51,524 bases of DNA from the NCBI RefSeq assembly GCF_003688665.1, contig NZ_REFO01000016.1, positions 1 to 51,524 on the forward strand, given 5' to 3'. Both the position numbers and the translations under genes were made by a program. Source of the stretch: Hydrogenothermus marinus (lineage in GTDB: Bacteria; Aquificota; Aquificia; Aquificales; Hydrogenothermaceae). Under the pieces are notes generated by a model. That model was not told where the DNA came from, did no database searches, and was given only the letters and a program-made list of their open reading frames with translations. Shown here one piece after another: positions 7,055-16,265 of the stretch (position 1 is its first letter; the number at the start of each line of letters is the position of its first letter).

Positions 7055-7818
7055 TGAATATAGATCTTTTAATAGCCTCTTTAATACTTACATTTGTAGG
7101 AATTTATATAGTTTTTAGATATGTAGAAGAAAAGAAAAAGTATAAAAAAAATTATATTCCTATGCTTGAATCTTTTATTGAAAAATGCAAAAAAGAGAAA
7201 AAATATTATCAACATAGAGCAGATAATTTTAAACAAAATATAGAAGAAATAAAAAAACAGATACAAAAAATAAAAAACTCTACTAATGATTATAAATGGA
7301 CAGATGAGGATATTAAAGATTTAAGAAGATTAAAAGGAAAAGAGCTTGAATCTATAATGACAGGTATTCTTGAAATATTAGATTATAAAGTTGAAGAACC
7401 ACCAATTTTTAAAGATCATTTCATAGATTTTATAGCTAAAAAAGATAATAAAAAAATTTGTATATATTTTTTAGATTCTAAAAAGTTAAAAAATTTTTCA
7501 GAAAAAACTGTTAATGAACTTCTGAAAGGAAAAGAAAAATATAGATGTGATACAGTATGGATAATTTCTAATGTAGATATAAATAGGGATTTATTAAATC
7601 ATACAGATATAAAACTTTTTACAGAAAAAGAGATTATAAAAGAGTTTCCTTCTTTAACAATATTTATTGATTATGAAGAAGCAAAAACTAAACTTCATAA
7701 TTATGAACTTTTATATAAAGAAACATATGATGAAGTAATCAGAAGAGATGAATGGATAGAAGAAGCCAATAGAAAAATTCAAGAATTTCAATCCAATATG
7801 TCAAACTTGTCAAATTGA
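7054..7818 (+). CDS. Membrane-anchored coiled-coil protein with Mrr-like nuclease-fold domain
   Basis: 254 aa, not recognised as a named protein. Residues about 5-23 form one membrane helix, followed by a basic coiled coil to about 75. Residues about 90-205 look like the restriction-endonuclease-like (Mrr/DUF2034) fold: LKGKELESIMTGILEILDYKV, then DHFIDFIAKKDNKK, then CIYFLDSKK. The usual D...(E/Q)xK catalytic set is only partly recognisable, so nuclease activity is doubtful. A second helical stretch (about 205-254) closes the protein. It is translationally coupled to the macro-domain gene by a one-base overlap, which suggests a joint function. The fold assignment is inference. Confidence 0.6.
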   Translation: MNIDLLIASLILTFVGIYIVFRYVEEKKKYKKNYIPMLESFIEKCKKEKKYYQHRADNFKQNIEEIKKQIQKIKNSTNDYKWTDEDIKDLRRLKGKELESIMTGILEILDYKVEEPPIFKDHFIDFIAKKDNKKICIYFLDSKKLKNFSEKTVNELLKGKEKYRCDTVWIISNVDINRDLLNHTDIKLFTEKEIIKEFPSLTIFIDYEEAKTKLHNYELLYKETYDEVIRRDEWIEEANRKIQEFQSNMSNLSN

Positions 7819-7870
7819 CAAAAAAGTTATATCATCAATTTCAAATCTAATTATATAAGAGGGTATAATT

Positions 7871-8899
7871 ATGATTAATATAATTTCAGGTAATAAAATA
7901 AAAATCATACCAGATATAGAGCCCCAAAAAGAAACTAAAATAACATATTTAAGAATATCAATCACAGATAGATGTAATCTTAAATGTTTTTATTGCAGGC
8001 CAGAAAATCAAGAATTTATACCAAGAGAAGAAGTTCTAGATTATGAAGATATGGTAAAGTTTGTAAAAGTTTTAACAAAGTTTGGACTTAAAACTGTAAG
8101 AATAACAGGGGGAGAACCTCTTTTAAGAAAAGATATAGAAAAATTTATCTCAATGTTAAATGAGATTGAAGGTATAGATGATATTGCTATGACTACAAAT
8201 GCTATTACTTTAAAAAAACAGGCAAAAGCTTTAAAAGAAGCAGGACTAAAAAGATTAAATATATCAATAGATAGTTTAAAACCTAAGCTTTTTTATGATA
8301 TTACAAAAGGTAATTTACAAGATGTAATAGATGGAATAATAGAAGCAAAAAAAGTTGGAATAGAGCCTATAAAAGTAAATGCAGTTGTAATTAAAGGATT
8401 AAATGAAGATGAAGCTATTGATTTTGTAGAGTTTGGAAGAGAGTATAATGTGGAAGTTAGATTTATTGAAATGATGCCTATAGGCCAAGGCCAGATAGAT
8501 TGGAAAGAAGATATGGTACAGCCCCTTGAAAAAGTAAAACAAAAAATAGAAGAAAAATATGGGAAAATGCTACCTTCATTTTCAATGGGAAGTGGAGCAG
8601 CAAGAGTTTATGAGATACCTTCAATAAAAACAAAAGTTGGATTTATTACACCTATTTCTAATCCATTTTGCGATGGATGTTCTAAATTAAGACTTACAGT
8701 AGAAGGAAATGTAAAGTTATGCTTAAGAACAGATGATGAAATTCCAGCTAAGGATATATTAAAAGAAGGAACAGAAGAAGAAATTGAAGACTTTGTAAGA
8801 AAAGTAGTAGTAGCAAAAGAAATTTCAAATGAAAATATTCAGTTTAATAATTATGCATTTGGAGAATGCCAGAGAATAATGACTAGTATAGGTGGTTAA
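7871..8899 (+). CDS. moaA: GTP 3',8-cyclase MoaA (molybdenum cofactor synthesis)
   Basis: 342 aa. This radical-SAM enzyme performs the first step of molybdopterin synthesis, turning GTP into 3',8-cyclo-7,8-dihydro-GTP. The SAM cluster motif CNLKCFYC is at residues 35-42, the GGEPLLR motif follows, and the C-terminal cluster cysteines lie in FCDGCSKLRLT and VKLCLR. The C-terminus ends in GG, which the family uses in catalysis. AGAGGG upstream of ATG 7871 serves as the ribosome-binding site. No other mo genes are in this window. The organism therefore probably has molybdo- or tungsto-enzymes encoded elsewhere. Confidence 0.97.
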   Translation: MINIISGNKIKIIPDIEPQKETKITYLRISITDRCNLKCFYCRPENQEFIPREEVLDYEDMVKFVKVLTKFGLKTVRITGGEPLLRKDIEKFISMLNEIEGIDDIAMTTNAITLKKQAKALKEAGLKRLNISIDSLKPKLFYDITKGNLQDVIDGIIEAKKVGIEPIKVNAVVIKGLNEDEAIDFVEFGREYNVEVRFIEMMPIGQGQIDWKEDMVQPLEKVKQKIEEKYGKMLPSFSMGSGAARVYEIPSIKTKVGFITPISNPFCDGCSKLRLTVEGNVKLCLRTDDEIPAKDILKEGTEEEIEDFVRKVVVAKEISNENIQFNNYAFGECQRIMTSIGG

Positions 8900-8956
8900 T
8901 TATTAAAAACTATGTTTGATATAATAAATAATTAAATTAAAATAACGAGGTATAAA

Positions 8957-9211
8957 ATGACTAAAGAAGAAAAATTACATTTAGAAGATTTTGTAGCAAG
9001 AGTTTTTACATTTGCTTTTGAACTTGGAACACAATTAGATGAATTACATAAAGAACTTAGAAAAATGAGATTTGAAACAAAAGATAAAGATTTAGAAGCC
9101 GCTTTAATTAATTTAGAACATGCTTTCTTTATGAATGCCCAATCTATAAATATATTAAAAGAGCAAGCAAGAAATGCAATCATTCCAACAAGAAAAGCTC
9201 CAAGAAAGTAA
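8957..9211 (+). CDS. Small conserved-looking helical protein of unknown function
   Basis: 84 aa, not recognised. It is predicted almost entirely alpha-helical, with acidic and basic residues in heptad-like order (for example HLEDFVARVFTFAFELGTQL) and a basic tail ending PTRKAPRK. There are no cysteines, signal peptide or membrane helix. ATG 8957 follows ACGAGGT at good spacing, so it is a genuine gene. It overlaps the next frame by 38 bases and heads a short operon ending in a thioredoxin-like lipoprotein. A small helical dimer or nucleoid/adapter protein is conceivable, but nothing in the sequence proves it. Confidence 0.65.
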   Translation: MTKEEKLHLEDFVARVFTFAFELGTQLDELHKELRKMRFETKDKDLEAALINLEHAFFMNAQSINILKEQARNAIIPTRKAPRK

Positions 9212-9578
9212 TATACATACAGTATTTTTAAAAGCTTATGAATTAGTTGATGAAAATAAAATAGAAAAGATTAAGGATATTGAAACACCATTATTACTTG
9301 TAGAAAGGGTAAAAGATTTTAAAGAAAATACTTTTTGGATGAAAATCAGAGATATATGGGTATTAATAGGTAAAATACCTCCTTTAACACTTGAAACAGA
9401 TGATATTGTATTTTTTAAAGAGTCTGGAAAGTGGGGATTATTTAAATATTTAGAAGAAAAAGATGAGCTTATAATCTTAAAAGATGCTAAAGGGGAAAGG
9501 ACTACTAAAATTCCTAAGGAAGTTTTAAGTACATTAGAGCTTTTTGGGAAAGTATTAAGAGTTCAGGAAAAAGTATGA
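9174..9578 (+). CDS. Protein of unknown function, start uncertain
   Basis: 134 aa, not recognised. The central part (about 55-134) is rich in beta strand: WVLIGKIPPLTLETDDIVFF, then GKWGLFKYLEEKDELIIL, then LELFGKVLRVQEKV. The pattern loosely recalls small beta-barrel folds such as the C-terminal half of S24/LexA peptidases, but no catalytic Ser or Lys motif is seen, so I do not assign that family. The ATG at 9174 lies 38 bases inside the preceding gene and has a weak ribosome-binding site. Translation might begin later by coupling. The stop codon overlaps the next ATG (ATGA), which places it firmly in the operon. Confidence 0.6.
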   Translation: MQSFQQEKLQESNIHTVFLKAYELVDENKIEKIKDIETPLLLVERVKDFKENTFWMKIRDIWVLIGKIPPLTLETDDIVFFKESGKWGLFKYLEEKDELIILKDAKGERTTKIPKEVLSTLELFGKVLRVQEKV

Positions 9579-10054
9579 GAGCAATAATTTTAACTTTAGT
9601 ATTTGCTTTGTTTTTTTCTTGCAATGAAAAAGAAAAACAGTCAAGTTTAAAAAAAATCCCGAAGAATGCTATAGTTGTAGATATAAATGGTAATCCTATA
9701 GAATTACCTAAGGATAAACTTATAATATTAAATTTTATGGCATATAGTTGTTCCGCTTGTATGAAAGAAATTCCTGTTATAAAAAAAGTTTTAAGAAAAC
9801 CTGAATTTAAGGATAAATTTTATTTAGTAGGTTTAGTTATAGATACTAATAAAAATGATTTATCAGATAAAGAATTTCCTAAATATGCAAATAACAAAAT
9901 CAATTTTATAAAATTTCCAGTACCTGGAACGCCAACTACTTATATAATAACTCCTAAAGGAAAGAAACTAGTTTATATATTTGGTGCAGTAACCGAGGAA
10001 AATTTTGAAAAATTCTTAAAAGAAGCTTTGAGAAAATACAAAGGGGCTATTTAG
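9575..10054 (+). CDS. Thioredoxin-like lipoprotein (TlpA/ResA type)
   Basis: 159 aa. A lipobox, ALFFSC, with lipidated Cys16, places it on the periplasmic side of a membrane. The mature part is a thioredoxin fold with active site CSAC at 59-62 and the cis-Pro loop VPGTPTTYIITP. TlpA/ResA proteins reduce disulfides in apocytochromes c and other exported proteins. A link to the cytochrome c assembly protein ResB at 41342 is plausible but not adjacent. It overlaps the preceding gene by four bases and ends in an intrinsic terminator that includes its stop codon. Confidence 0.88.
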   Translation: MRAIILTLVFALFFSCNEKEKQSSLKKIPKNAIVVDINGNPIELPKDKLIILNFMAYSCSACMKEIPVIKKVLRKPEFKDKFYLVGLVIDTNKNDLSDKEFPKYANNKINFIKFPVPGTPTTYIITPKGKKLVYIFGAVTEENFEKFLKEALRKYKGAI

Positions 10055-10065
10055 CCCTTATTTTT
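10042..10065 (+). terminator. Intrinsic terminator after the TlpA-like gene
   Basis: GGGCTA (10044-10049) pairs with TAGCCC (10052-10057), with flanking A-T/G-T pairs, and TTATTTTT follows. The stop codon TAG at 10052-10054 is part of the stem. The hairpin is nearly palindromic and may also serve the convergent lipoprotein gene. Confidence 0.65.
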
Positions 10066-10666
10066 ACTGACTTCCAAACTCTTTTTCTATCTCTTTATCT
10101 AATTCCTCATAAGCTTTTTTAGCTTGAAACTGTTGCCATAAAGCTCTTTCATTTTTAAAGCTCGCTAAGGTAGCCTGTTTTACTGCTTCTTTTACTGCTT
10201 GAGGATCTAAAACAACTAAAACATAAAGTTCCCCACTTGGAGATATCCACATATCCTTTTGCATTGAACCTTGTAAAAGTTGTGCAGTAACTTGTTTAGA
10301 GACTATAGCAGTAACTTTATCTACTGTTTGATCTTCACCAACACCTATTTGCTGAGAGAAATTTTTGACCATATTTTTTACTTTAACAGATAACATTCTC
10401 GCAAGTTCATCTCTTGCATTTGCAAGGGCTTCTGTTCTGGCAAACTGGATACCTGCTTTCCCAATTTTTGCTGAACCTACTGCAGCCAACTGTTTTCCAT
10501 TTGGAGGATTTAATACCCAAACAGGAGCATTTTGAAATTCATTTTTCCATTTTTGATTTTGAATTTTTGCTGGCTGTTGTTTAGGTTTCTCTATTTTCTT
10601 CTTTGCACAAGAACCAAAAAAGAAACTAACAAATATTACTAAAAATAGCGACAAAACTTTTTTCAT
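10064..10666 (-). CDS. LPP20-family lipoprotein (FlgP-like)
   Basis: 200 aa. The signal peptide ends in a lipobox with Cys20 (FFFGSC), so it is an outer-membrane or periplasmic lipoprotein. The body carries the LPP20/FlgP pattern: APVWVLNPPNGKQLAAVGSA, an AxxxARDELARML helix, and the strand pair DMWISPSGELYVLVVL. In Vibrio, FlgP of this family builds a ring around the flagellar basal body; Helicobacter LPP20 is a surface antigen. It belongs to a cluster with FlgT-like and CsgG-like genes. A second, diverged family member lies at 12855. A flagellar or secretion-ring role is inference. Confidence 0.82.
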   Translation of the reverse strand: MKKVLSLFLVIFVSFFFGSCAKKKIEKPKQQPAKIQNQKWKNEFQNAPVWVLNPPNGKQLAAVGSAKIGKAGIQFARTEALANARDELARMLSVKVKNMVKNFSQQIGVGEDQTVDKVTAIVSKQVTAQLLQGSMQKDMWISPSGELYVLVVLDPQAVKEAVKQATLASFKNERALWQQFQAKKAYEELDKEIEKEFGSQ

Positions 10667-10696
10667 CTTTAAATATCCTCCCTTTTTTAATTATTA

Positions 10697-11815
10697 TTAA
10701 TTAAGATTAATAATAATTCTGGTAGGGGAAAAAGTCAAAATCTTATATCCATAAATACTTTCTAATGCATTTGCTAAATATATAGGATTTTCAAGATATT
10801 CAACTCTAAATTTACCTATCCCTAAGTCTTCTACAGATTTTACCCAAGGAAGTTTTTGTAAATTGGATTTAATTTCAAAATTTTTAGAAACTGATTTTAT
10901 ATCTTTAACATACACAATAATAAATTTTCTTTTAGATATCATATATCTTTGGATTTTATTTAAAATATCATCTGCAAGTTTTGGAGCTAAAGATTCTAAA
11001 GCCTTATTTTTAGCATATTCATCTATAGAACTTATTCCTTTAGCAGAAACATTTCCAGAAGATAAAATTCGTATTCTACCTTTATCTTTCATAAGAAGAT
11101 AGTATTGAGCTTGAGCCAAAATAATATTAAAAGGAGAATATAATTCATAGCCAATATTTTGTCCTGCTTTTGTTCTATATATAAATCTTATTTTTCCTAT
11201 AATAGTGATTTTAGCTAAACTTCTTGTTAAAAGTCTTCTTAAAGATATAAATCTTCTTTGAGAAATTATATTTTCTATTTCATAAGGATTTATGTCAGGA
11301 TCCGATGCAAAATCATAAACTTCAAATCCTTGCTGAGTTAATGTATTAATAAGCTCCACATTTACAGGGTTCATATCATCTAATTCAATATTATTTCTAT
11401 CTTGAACAATAAAAATCACATTAAACATAGTATTTCTGCTGATAAGACTTAAAGCCTTTTCTGCTTTTTGTGGATAAACACAACCTTTAATAGTAACTCT
11501 AACTGCATCACCTAAGTTTTCTTCTTTTATTATTTTTACATCTGTTATAAACCCTTTTACATCTTTTGTAATTACTTCATCTAATAATTTAAAATTTTCT
11601 ATTACACTTTTTACATTAATTTGGGTTCCTAATGCCTTTTCTAATGCATCCCATTTTGCTCTTGCACAAGCTTCCATTTTCGCTGATGAATAATCTTTAA
11701 TAATAGATGCCTCACCAATACCCTCTTGCCATTTACATTTTATATGCTTAGCATAAATACTATTACTTATTAACAAAATTATTAATAAATTTAAAATATA
11801 AAAACTTCTCTTCAT
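10697..11815 (-). CDS. Exported FlgT-like protein
   Basis: 372 aa. A cleavable signal peptide ends near NSIYA-KH (residue 22). The N-terminal domain, GIGEASIIKDYSSAKMEACA followed by AKWDALEKALGTQI, has the repeated Ala helix typical of FlgT N-domains, which share the LPP20-like fold. Its middle and C-terminal regions (about 130-372) alternate strands and helices and are not recognised beyond general FlgT resemblance. FlgT forms the H-ring of sodium-driven Vibrio flagella. Its ATG overlaps the CsgG-like stop by four bases, so the two are co-translated. The assignment is by fold pattern and context and is moderate. Confidence 0.6.
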   Translation of the reverse strand: MKRSFYILNLLIILLISNSIYAKHIKCKWQEGIGEASIIKDYSSAKMEACARAKWDALEKALGTQINVKSVIENFKLLDEVITKDVKGFITDVKIIKEENLGDAVRVTIKGCVYPQKAEKALSLISRNTMFNVIFIVQDRNNIELDDMNPVNVELINTLTQQGFEVYDFASDPDINPYEIENIISQRRFISLRRLLTRSLAKITIIGKIRFIYRTKAGQNIGYELYSPFNIILAQAQYYLLMKDKGRIRILSSGNVSAKGISSIDEYAKNKALESLAPKLADDILNKIQRYMISKRKFIIVYVKDIKSVSKNFEIKSNLQKLPWVKSVEDLGIGKFRVEYLENPIYLANALESIYGYKILTFSPTRIIINLN

Positions 11816-12798
11816 TTTGTTTTCACAATATCCTTTATTTTAACTTTACTTGCATTATCACCTTCTATTATACATACAGCTCTTTCTGGATATAACTCAT
11901 TTTCTGCCACTACACATTCTGCTATAATTTTTTCTTCGGTTATTATTTGACCAGTAATAGGGTTTTTTTCTTGTTGATATTCTATAATCTCAAGTTTATC
12001 TCCTGGTTTTAAACCGTCATTTTTACCTAAGGTTATAAAAGCAACTCTTTTAGAAGGATCTTTTTTATGTGTCATTAATTTATAAATATATCCATAAGAA
12101 GGAAAATATTCTTTAAAAGAATGTAAAGAACCAGATATTGCTTTATATGTAGCCTCAGATAAAAGTCCACAAGGATCTGTAATCCTACATTGATATGCAT
12201 ATCTAATTTGCGTAGAACTAAATGCTTGACCTGCTAAAATAAAAGATTTGATTACTTTAGTTGATGGGAATTTTATTAATCTATAAGAGATTATTACTTT
12301 TCCATATTTTGTACAAGAAGGAGGAATATAATGTATTTTTCCTTTTTTGTCATACCATCTTTTAGATTCTCTAAACTGTGTATCCACACGTGCAGTAGTA
12401 ACAGCTCCAACTAAAGCAAAATCTATGTTTCCTCCAATTTTTGATAATTTTTCTAAATTTATATCTTTTCCCATAGATTCTTGAAATTGTAACTCTTGCA
12501 TTATCTTATCTAACTCGCTTCTTTCAAGTACTTCAACACTTCCTAATTTTTCTAATGCCGAGATTGTGTATTCTTGAGCTGTTTTAGCTAACCCGCATTT
12601 TTTAACTATGTAGTTAGAAGAGCTTAGCGGTAAAACAGCAATCTTTGGCTTTCTTTTTTCTATTATATATTTAGGAATTTCTTGATTTGCTATGATTAAA
12701 TCCTGCTTAGTTTTTGTATATTCCTTTAGATTAACTTTTGGTGTACAGGAACTAAGAAAAATTAATATAGCCAAAAATAAAAAATAATATATTTTCAT
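11812..12798 (-). CDS. CsgG-like outer-membrane lipoprotein
   Basis: 328 aa. The lipobox IFLSSC gives Cys18. The core matches the CsgG/FlgO-type fold: KPKIAVLPL, then a TAQEYTISALEKLGSVEVLE helix-strand unit, ERSELDKIMQEL, and IDFALVGAVTTARVDTQ. CsgG proteins form oligomeric pores or rings in the outer membrane. The C-terminal part (about 250-328), with TLGKNDGLKPGDKLEIIE, resembles a FlgT C-terminal-like beta domain. GGAGGG precedes the ATG. It is the first gene of the CsgG-FlgT-LPP20 run on the minus strand, and the second LPP20 gene diverges from it across 56 bases. Confidence 0.78.
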   Translation of the reverse strand: MKIYYFLFLAILIFLSSCTPKVNLKEYTKTKQDLIIANQEIPKYIIEKRKPKIAVLPLSSSNYIVKKCGLAKTAQEYTISALEKLGSVEVLERSELDKIMQELQFQESMGKDINLEKLSKIGGNIDFALVGAVTTARVDTQFRESKRWYDKKGKIHYIPPSCTKYGKVIISYRLIKFPSTKVIKSFILAGQAFSSTQIRYAYQCRITDPCGLLSEATYKAISGSLHSFKEYFPSYGYIYKLMTHKKDPSKRVAFITLGKNDGLKPGDKLEIIEYQQEKNPITGQIITEEKIIAECVVAENELYPERAVCIIEGDNASKVKIKDIVKTK

Positions 12799-12854
12799 AG
12801 GTACCCTCCTTCTTTGATATATTTTATTATATAAATTTAAAATGGAGTTATAAA

Positions 12855-13469
12855 ATGAGAATACTTATCTTAATTATTATTTCTTTTTCTATAGTAGCGT
12901 GTAGTGAAAAAACAGAGAAAACAGAAAAAAAGATAAACAAAGAGTATTTACTGGAAAAAGCTAATGCTAATTTTCAAGAACTTGAAAGAGAATCAGAAAA
13001 AAGCCCTGAAGAGTTAACACTTCCTGAAACAAAAGATGAAGCAACTATGCTAAAAGTTAATAAAAAGCTAGTAAAGAGAAAGATGATTATAACTAAAAGG
13101 GATATCCATACTAAATATCCACTTAAAAATGGTTATCCGATTTGGTTTTATAATCCTAATTATGGAGGATATATTGGTGCAGTTGGAATTGCAAGGAAAA
13201 CAAAAAATATAGGTTATCCAGAGCAAAAAAGATTAGCTATAATGATTGCACAAGCAAATCTTTCAAAGCAGTTAAAACTTTTAGTAAATGCAGAGGTTTA
13301 TACTGAAAAATTAAGAATAAGTAGAAAAGATTATGAAGAATATAAATCAAAACTAGAATCATTATCAAGACAAGAATCCTCTGCTTATTTAAGAAATACT
13401 GTTGTTAAAGATGAATGGATAGATCCAAAAACAGGAGATTTATATGTATGGGTAGTCCTTGAGAAATAA
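12855..13469 (+). CDS. Second LPP20-like lipoprotein
   Basis: 204 aa. The lipobox SIVACS gives Cys16. A charged linker (about 20-85) precedes a domain paralogous to the lipoprotein at 10064: PIWFYNPNYGGYIGAVGIAR, an AIMIAQANLSKQLKLLV helix, and DEWIDPKTGDLYVWVVLEK at the C-terminus, which mirrors DMWISPSGELYVLVVL in the other copy. It is read divergently from the CsgG-like gene, with a 56-base shared promoter region. ATG follows TGGAG. The pair probably sits in the same envelope assembly, though no function has been shown here. Confidence 0.72.
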   Translation: MRILILIIISFSIVACSEKTEKTEKKINKEYLLEKANANFQELERESEKSPEELTLPETKDEATMLKVNKKLVKRKMIITKRDIHTKYPLKNGYPIWFYNPNYGGYIGAVGIARKTKNIGYPEQKRLAIMIAQANLSKQLKLLVNAEVYTEKLRISRKDYEEYKSKLESLSRQESSAYLRNTVVKDEWIDPKTGDLYVWVVLEK

Positions 13470-13512
13470 GTTAAAATATATTACTTAAATTCAAATCCTA
13501 TTTGGAGGATTT

Positions 13513-15315
13513 ATGTCTGAAAGATTAAAAAAGATAAGAAATTTTTCTATAATAGCCCATGTTGATCATGGAAAATCAACTCTTGCAGATAGATTAATGG
13601 AATTTTGTAATGCAATTACCGAAAGAGAAAAAGAAGACCAACTTCTTGATACTTTAGAAATAGAAAAAGAAAGAGGAATTACAATAAAACTTCAAGCTAT
13701 AAGATTAAACTATAAAGCTAAAGATGGTGAAAACTATATATTACATCTTATAGATACACCGGGGCATGTTGATTTTGGATATGAAGTTTCACGTTCTCTT
13801 ACTGCTTGTGAAGGAGCATTACTTTTAATAGATGCAACTCAAGGAATAGAAGCTCAAACTTTGGCTACATTTTGGCAGGCTTTAAATTTAGATTTAGAGA
13901 TAATACCTGTAATTAATAAAATAGATTTACCTTCTGCAGATGTAGATAGAATTAAAAGACAGATAGAAGATGTTTTAGGTTTAGATCCAGAAGAAGCAAT
14001 ATTAGCATCTGGTAAAGCAGGGATTGGTATAGAAGAAATTCTGGAAGCAATTGTTAAAAAAATTCCCCATCCAAAAGGAGATGAAAGTAAACCATTAAAA
14101 GCTTTAATTTTTGATTCTTATTATGATCCATATAGAGGAGCAGTTGCATTTATAAGGGTTTTTGATGGAGAAATTAAAAAAGGCACAAAGATAAGATTAA
14201 TGTCAACAGGCAAAGAGTTTGAAGTTACAGAAGTAGGAGCACAAATGCCAAAAATGACTGCATTAGATTCTTTAAAAGCAGGCGATGTTGGATATGTTGC
14301 TGCATCTATAAAAGATGTGAAAGATATTAGAGTTGGAGATACAATTACAGATGCTAAAAATCCAACACCTGAGCCAATTCCCGGATTTAGACCAGCAAAA
14401 CCTATGGTATATGCAGGACTTTATCCTACAGGCTCAACAACTTTTGAAGATATGAGAGATGCCCTTGAAAAATACTCAATAAATGATGCTGCATTAACTT
14501 ATGAAGTTGAAAGCTCACCAGCTTTAGGACTTGGATTTAGATGTGGATTTTTAGGACTTCTTCATATGGAAATAGTACAAGAAAGACTTGAAAGAGAATA
14601 TGATATAGAGCTTATAACTACTGCTCCAAATGTTATTTATAAAGTAAAACTAAAAACAGGAGAAGAAATAGAAGTAAGAAATCCTTCTCAACTTCCAGAC
14701 ATATCTAAAATACAAGCTATATTAGAGCCTTATATAGAGGCAGATATAATATCTCCTTCTGAATATATTGGAGCTATTATGCAACTTGTTCAAGAAAAAA
14801 GAGGTATTCAAAAAGGCTTTGATTATTTAGATAAAAATACAGCCCATTTAAGATATGAAATACCTATGGCAGAAGTTTTATTTGATTTTCATGATAAACT
14901 AAAAACTGCTACAAGAGGATATGCATCATTTGATTATGATTTTATTGGATATAAAGAAGGAGATTTGGTAAAGATTGATATAAAAATAAATGGAGAACCT
15001 GTAGATGCTCTTTCTTTTATAGTTCATAAAGATAAAGCTTATAGAGTAGGTAGAAATATAGTAGATAAAATGAAAGAAGTTATACCAAAACAACTTTTTG
15101 AAGTTAGAATTCAAGCAACAATTGGTTCAAAAGTAATAGCATCTGCCAAAATAGCACCTTTAAGAAGAGATGTTCTTGCAAAATGTTATGGTGGTGATGT
15201 AACAAGAAAGAAAAAACTTCTTGAAAAGCAGAAAGAAGGTAAAAAAAGAATGAAACAATTTGGAAAGGTAGAACTTCCTCAAGAAGCATTTTTAAGTATA
15301 TTAAAAGCAGACTAA
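13513..15315 (+). CDS. lepA: Elongation factor 4 (LepA)
   Basis: 600 aa, the full family length. LepA is a ribosome-bound GTPase involved in initiation/assembly and in coping with stalled or mispositioned ribosomes. GTPase motifs are AHVDHGKST (G1), ERGITIK (switch I), DTPGHVDF (G3), NKIDLP (G4) and SGKAGIG (G5). The LepA-specific C-terminal domain ends near [19 protein letters not shown] precedes ATG 13513. It overlaps birA by one base (TAATG), so the two are likely co-transcribed. Confidence 0.98.
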   Translation: MSERLKKIRNFSIIAHVDHGKSTLADRLMEFCNAITEREKEDQLLDTLEIEKERGITIKLQAIRLNYKAKDGENYILHLIDTPGHVDFGYEVSRSLTACEGALLLIDATQGIEAQTLATFWQALNLDLEIIPVINKIDLPSADVDRIKRQIEDVLGLDPEEAILASGKAGIGIEEILEAIVKKIPHPKGDESKPLKALIFDSYYDPYRGAVAFIRVFDGEIKKGTKIRLMSTGKEFEVTEVGAQMPKMTALDSLKAGDVGYVAASIKDVKDIRVGDTITDAKNPTPEPIPGFRPAKPMVYAGLYPTGSTTFEDMRDALEKYSINDAALTYEVESSPALGLGFRCGFLGLLHMEIVQERLEREYDIELITTAPNVIYKVKLKTGEEIEVRNPSQLPDISKIQAILEPYIEADIISPSEYIGAIMQLVQEKRGIQKGFDYLDKNTAHLRYEIPMAEVLFDFHDKLKTATRGYASFDYDFIGYKEGDLVKIDIKINGEPVDALSFIVHKDKAYRVGRNIVDKMKEVIPKQLFEVRIQATIGSKVIASAKIAPLRRDVLAKCYGGDVTRKKKLLEKQKEGKKRMKQFGKVELPQEAFLSILKAD

Positions 15316-16265
15316 TGGATAATATTGATAAAAAGATAATTCAGTTAACAAAGGAAAAAACTATTTCAGGAGAAACCCTTTCCTCTTTTTTTGGAATTTC
15401 AAGAACTGCCATTTGGAAAAGAATAAAAAAATTAGAAAAATTAGGATATAAATTTTCCCATTTAAAAGAAGGATATAAACTTATTTTAACCTCTCCATAT
15501 CTTTTAGAAACTGAAATAAAACCATTTATAAAAACAAGATTAATAGGAAAAGAATATATATTCTTTGAAGAAATAGATTCAACAAATATTTATGCAAAAG
15601 AAAATAATCTAAATGAAGGAACAGTTATAGTTGCTGAAACTCAAACAAAAGGAAAAGGTAGAAAAGGAAGAAAATGGATATCTACTAAAGGAAAAGGATT
15701 ATATTTTTCTACTGTTTTAAAACCAGAAATTAATATAAATCAGCTTTTAAGATTTTCTTTAATTTTTCCATATTCAGTATATGAAACTATAAAGCAAGAG
15801 AATTTAACTCCTAAAATAAAGTGGCCAAATGATATTTATCTAAGCAATAGAAAAGTTTCAGGAATTTTAATGGAAACTGATATAGAAGGCTCAGAAATAA
15901 AAAAATTAGTAGTTGGAATAGGTATAAATGTAAATCATAATATAGAAGATTTAAACGAGATAAAAGATATTGCAACTTCTTTATTTTTAGAAAAAGGACA
16001 AAATATAGATAGAAAAAGATTTTTTATAAGACTATTACAAAACATAGAAAAAAATTATTTCCAATTTTTGGAAAATAAATTAAATCCTATAGAAAAAGTA
16101 GAAGAAAATCTACTTTGGAAAGATGAAGAAGTAAAAATATTAGATGGAAATAAAGAGATAAAAGGAATTTTAAAAGGATTAGATAACCAAGGAGGAATAA
16201 TCCTTCAAATAGGAAATAATTTAGAAAGTTTTTATTCAGGAGATTTATCTTTAAGGAAAACTTAA
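15315..16265 (+). CDS. birA: Biotin-protein ligase with repressor-type HTH
   Basis: 316 aa. An N-terminal helix-turn-helix (about 14-58, SGETLSSFFGISRTAIWKRI) is followed by the ligase core with KGKGRKGRKW (biotinyl-AMP loop), KWPNDIYL and GIGINVNH. The C-terminal SH3-like cap is also present. The ligase charges biotin carboxyl carrier proteins; the HTH suggests it also represses biotin genes, as in E. coli. A client enzyme subunit, biotin carboxylase, is encoded at 19443. It is coupled to lepA and converges on the SDR gene with a 4-base overlap. Confidence 0.95.
   Translation: MDNIDKKIIQLTKEKTISGETLSSFFGISRTAIWKRIKKLEKLGYKFSHLKEGYKLILTSPYLLETEIKPFIKTRLIGKEYIFFEEIDSTNIYAKENNLNEGTVIVAETQTKGKGRKGRKWISTKGKGLYFSTVLKPEININQLLRFSLIFPYSVYETIKQENLTPKIKWPNDIYLSNRKVSGILMETDIEGSEIKKLVVGIGINVNHNIEDLNEIKDIATSLFLEKGQNIDRKRFFIRLLQNIEKNYFQFLENKLNPIEKVEENLLWKDEEVKILDGNKEIKGILKGLDNQGGIILQIGNNLESFYSGDLSLRKT

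Noticed and set aside
9174-9578. S24/LexA-type repressor identity for the 134-aa protein
   Set aside because: Strand pattern is only loosely similar and the Ser-Lys catalytic motifs and HTH are absent.
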